Part shown: positions 4,931-6,928 of the stretch, piece after piece
Layout of the letters: every line of letters begins with the position of its first letter
Position numbering within the stretch: the first letter of the stretch is position 1
Assembly: GCA_003150395.1 (NCBI GenBank)
Contig: QAMI01000047.1
Location: forward strand, 1 to 6,928
Length of the DNA stretch: 6,928 nt
Direction: 5' to 3'
DNA from: Candidatus Gastranaerophilales bacterium
Lineage (GTDB): Bacteria; Cyanobacteriota; Vampirovibrionia; Gastranaerophilales; Gastranaerophilaceae
The notes under the pieces: model-generated
Database searches by the model: none
Told to the model about the DNA's origin: nothing
Seen by the model: the letters and a program-made list of their open reading frames with translations, nothing else
Position numbers and translations under genes: made by a program

Positions 4931-6124
4931 ATGACCGAAATAAATCCTCTAGGAAAAAATCCGCAAAATAAACCTGCTGTTTCTAAAGAATGTGCAGTAA
5001 AACCTAAGTTGAATGAAAGTTTGTTCTTAAAGCTTGACAAAAATAAAGACGGAAAAATTTCTAACCAGGAGCTTTACGAGTGCGGCTACCGGGGAAATGA
5101 TTTGCTGGCAATGTCTGAGGTATTGTTTTTTGCAGAGCGTGATGTCAACAAATGGTTTATGAAGGATAAAAACCATAACGGAGTGACTGACAGTGCAGAA
5201 GAAAAAATGTGGGATATTCATAACACAGACGGTTCTCACAAAATCGGCGACCTGAAACCTGAGGAATTTGCAAAAAAATATAATCTGGAAATTCAGTCAT
5301 ATAATAATGACGACTTTGCAAGCTGGTGCAAATCCTGGATGGAAGATGAAAGTCCGATGAGAGGTTTAAAAGCTATTGCAAAGGAACGTTATGGCAAAGA
5401 ATTGACAGATGATGAGGTTCAGCTTTTATACGAAGCTATGAAAAATCAAGCCAATCGATGGCTTTTTAAGACTCCTGCATTGTATAACAGACTTAATACC
5501 TCTGCATATACACGTCTTGTAACCGGTAACTCTGCATATTCCTGCTGCGGAGGCGATATTGCAAAACCTCCGATGGGTGCACAACCTAAGCTTGATGAAA
5601 ACGGAGAACTTATGGAGGCGGATTCTTGTGAAATAATTTTTACAGATCTTGAAACGGAAGGAGCTTCAAACAGCGCTCATCAAACGAAAAACAGGCTTGC
5701 CTGGGCTGCGTTCAAAACAATTCCGGAAAAAGAGGCCGCTAAGTTGACTCCTGAAGAATATGCAAAATACCAATCCGACTGGAACAATCTCCGTGCAATG
5801 AAAGCTTCCGATTTCAGGGATTTATTGAAACCAGAAAACAAAGACAAGCTTGAAAAGTTTGAAGAAAATTCAAATATGACTGTTCGTCAGATTGTCGACT
5901 GGATTGATATTGTCGAAAGCGCAACCGGGAAAGATTTTGACAATAATGATTGGGAAATAGACCCGGAAATGTTTCATAATGATATAATGCAAAAAGTTAA
6001 CGGTACTTATGGCGATGATAAAATTCTTGAAGGTAAAACCCGCTCAGATGTTCCTTTAGAAAAACAAGAGTTGTTAAAGTATCTTGAAGAACACGGGCTT
6101 TTGCTTGAGCAATTCAGAGAGTAA
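4931..6124 (+). CDS. EF-hand calcium-binding protein of unknown function
   Basis: 397-residue acidic protein. Two canonical 12-residue EF-hand loops are visible: DKNKDGKISNQE (36-47) and DKNHNGVTDSAE (79-90), with acidic or Asn ligands at positions 1, 3 and 5, Gly at 6 and Glu at 12. A degenerate third loop may lie at 98-110 (NTDGSHKIGD). The spacing of 43 residues between loop starts is close to that of a paired EF-hand domain, so calcium binding is likely. From about 135 on the sequence is helical and matches no family I know. It contains a CCGGD motif (205-209), further cysteines at 21, 51, 133 and 233, and an ALTP-like helical segment around 265-300. There is no signal peptide or transmembrane helix, although the first 27 residues look disordered. 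It is probably co-transcribed with the preceding 121-residue gene. No clear hairpin terminator follows it. Calcium-linked role inferred; function unknown. Confidence 0.8.
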   Translation: MTEINPLGKNPQNKPAVSKECAVKPKLNESLFLKLDKNKDGKISNQELYECGYRGNDLLAMSEVLFFAERDVNKWFMKDKNHNGVTDSAEEKMWDIHNTDGSHKIGDLKPEEFAKKYNLEIQSYNNDDFASWCKSWMEDESPMRGLKAIAKERYGKELTDDEVQLLYEAMKNQANRWLFKTPALYNRLNTSAYTRLVTGNSAYSCCGGDIAKPPMGAQPKLDENGELMEADSCEIIFTDLETEGASNSAHQTKNRLAWAAFKTIPEKEAAKLTPEEYAKYQSDWNNLRAMKASDFRDLLKPENKDKLEKFEENSNMTVRQIVDWIDIVESATGKDFDNNDWEIDPEMFHNDIMQKVNGTYGDDKILEGKTRSDVPLEKQELLKYLEEHGLLLEQFRE

Positions 6125-6154
6125 TTCCTTTTATTTAAACTCCTTTAATACAAT

Positions 6155-6183
6155 TTGCATAATTCCTGATTTTATTTTATAAT
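6155..6183 (+). promoter_or_regulatory. Sigma70-type promoter for the 6257 gene and yceD
   Basis: TTGCAT (6155-6160), a 17-base spacer and a perfect TATAAT (6178-6183). The start is expected near 6190. The leader of about 67 bases contains an AT hairpin, 6199-6207 with 6211-6220, nine pairs with one bulged A and loop ATG. It lacks a T-run and GC pairs, so it is not a terminator. Confidence 0.65.
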
Positions 6184-6256
6184 CTGTAAACGGATGATGT
6201 TTTAAATATGATTTAAAAACATATTCCGCTATTCGCTAAACACGGAAGGAGTAATA

Positions 6257-6505
6257 ATGGCTCAACAATTTAATGCTCAAAATATTAAAAAAAGAATTTC
6301 GGTTCTGGTGTTTTTAAAAGGTTCAACGGCTCCGCTTGTTCTCTATGTTGAAAATCCGGAAGCCCTTTATGATGAACTTAAACAGGCTGTAAAAAGTCCC
6401 CAGGCTATGCTTATTGAAAGAGAAACTCTCGGACCTTTGAAAAAAGTCTGCTTTATTTCAAACCAGATTGCTTCTCTGGCGCTTCAAGAAGAGCAGTACA
6501 TGTAA
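6257..6505 (+). CDS. Unknown small protein upstream of yceD (82 residues)
   Basis: Not recognised. The protein is compact and looks like a strand-helix-strand-strand domain: RISVLVFLKGS (13-23) and APLVLYVE (25-32) as strands, EALYDELKQAVKS (35-47) as an amphipathic helix, then MLIERET (51-57), and VCFISNQIASLALQEEQ (64-80) as strands or a helix. There is no signal peptide or membrane span. GGAAGGAG, five bases before the ATG, is a strong ribosome site, and a good promoter lies just upstream, so the gene is real and probably well expressed. yceD starts 17 bases after its stop, making an operon very likely. The position next to yceD, which in many bacteria precedes rpmF, hints at a link with ribosome or translation genes, but this is only context. 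Confidence 0.85.
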   Translation: MAQQFNAQNIKKRISVLVFLKGSTAPLVLYVENPEALYDELKQAVKSPQAMLIERETLGPLKKVCFISNQIASLALQEEQYM

Positions 6506-6522
6506 TTTTAAGGGATTATACA

Positions 6523-6928
6523 ATGTCTTATAAAATTTCGATAGAAGATTTGGAAAGTTCCGTAAATAAAACAATCCGCTATCATTTTGAAGATAAAATT
6601 GACGGCATAAATTCAAACGGCCAAATTTGTGCCGATTTGGAGTTGAAATCCCTCGGTGATTTTATCGAAGTTAAAGGAAATGTTAAGGGAATTTTAAATT
6701 TGGAATGCGATTTGTGTCTTAAAGAATTTGAATACCCGATTGATTTTGATATTGATGAAATGTATGCAAAAAATGCCCTGATGGAGGATTACGGACAGGA
6801 AACAGAGCTAAAAGAAGGACAATTCATTACCGATTTGAACGGCGAAAATGAAATTGATATTTATGACTTATTGTATCAATCTGTAATATTAAATATACCA
6901 AATAAAAAAGTTTGTGGTATAAATTGTA
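6523..6928 (+). CDS. yceD: YceD/DUF177 family protein, 5' part
   Basis: First 135 residues of a YceD (DUF177) protein; the window ends before its stop. The family is widespread and usually encoded directly before rpmF (ribosomal protein L32). It has been linked to 23S rRNA processing or accumulation in bacteria and plant plastids, but its biochemical role is not settled. The family landmarks are present: GNVKGILNLECDLCLKEFE (52-70) with the CxxC pair C62/C65, the acidic middle, then EIDIYDLLYQSVILNIP (110-126) and KKVCGINC (128-135), which holds the second cysteine pair C131/C135, a likely metal or structural site. The start is the ATG seven bases after AAGGGA, 17 bases from the stop of the preceding small gene. 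rpmF is expected just outside the window. Confidence 0.88.
   Translation, partial: MSYKISIEDLESSVNKTIRYHFEDKIDGINSNGQICADLELKSLGDFIEVKGNVKGILNLECDLCLKEFEYPIDFDIDEMYAKNALMEDYGQETELKEGQFITDLNGENEIDIYDLLYQSVILNIPNKKVCGINC

Noticed and set aside
5936..5971. Further EF-hand at DFDNNDWEIDPE in the 397-residue protein
   Set aside because: The glycine at loop position 6 and the hydrophobic residue at position 8 are missing, so the register does not fit a functional loop.

Overview
The window is AT-rich bacterial DNA with tightly spaced genes, standard genetic code and clear Shine-Dalgarno sites. The gene set (small heat-shock protein, GrpE, DnaJ, YceD/DUF177, a Cys-containing EF-hand protein, a signal-peptide beta-propeller) and the base composition fit a gut-type relative of Cyanobacteria such as the Gastranaerophilales ('Melainabacteria'). 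That placement is inference from general impression only; no marker gene proves it.

Layout. (1) 1-228, plus strand: the 3' end of an Hsp20/alpha-crystallin gene. (2) 229-421: a non-coding, GC-richer, strongly structured stretch. It is probably a small RNA with some 6S RNA-like features, and it ends in a 10-bp hairpin with T-runs on both strands that can terminate transcription from either side. (3) 442-4305, minus strand: read in transcription order, grpE, dnaJ, a signal-peptide-bearing beta-propeller protein and a SAM-dependent O-methyltransferase. dnaJ has its own extended -10 promoter. Its stop overlaps the propeller start (TAATG), and the propeller stop overlaps the methyltransferase start (ATGA), so the last three genes form one translationally coupled unit. 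No dnaK or hrcA is present here, and no CIRCE operator was seen. (4) 4306-4542: a divergent promoter region with a four-copy GTATG tandem repeat at the predicted transcription start of the rightward genes. (5) 4543-6124, plus strand: a two-gene operon of unknown function, a 121-residue basic-tailed protein and a 397-residue cytosolic-looking protein with two canonical EF-hand loops. (6) 6125-6928, plus strand: a good sigma70-type promoter, an 82-residue unknown protein and the 5' part of yceD (DUF177), which in many bacteria sits just before rpmF.

Functionally, the left two-thirds is a protein-folding and stress region: Hsp20 holds unfolded proteins, DnaJ delivers substrates to DnaK, and GrpE exchanges DnaK nucleotide. 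A secreted propeller and a methyltransferase are attached for reasons the sequence does not reveal. The least understood parts are the 229-395 RNA, the EF-hand pair with its repeat-bearing leader, and the 82-residue gene before yceD.
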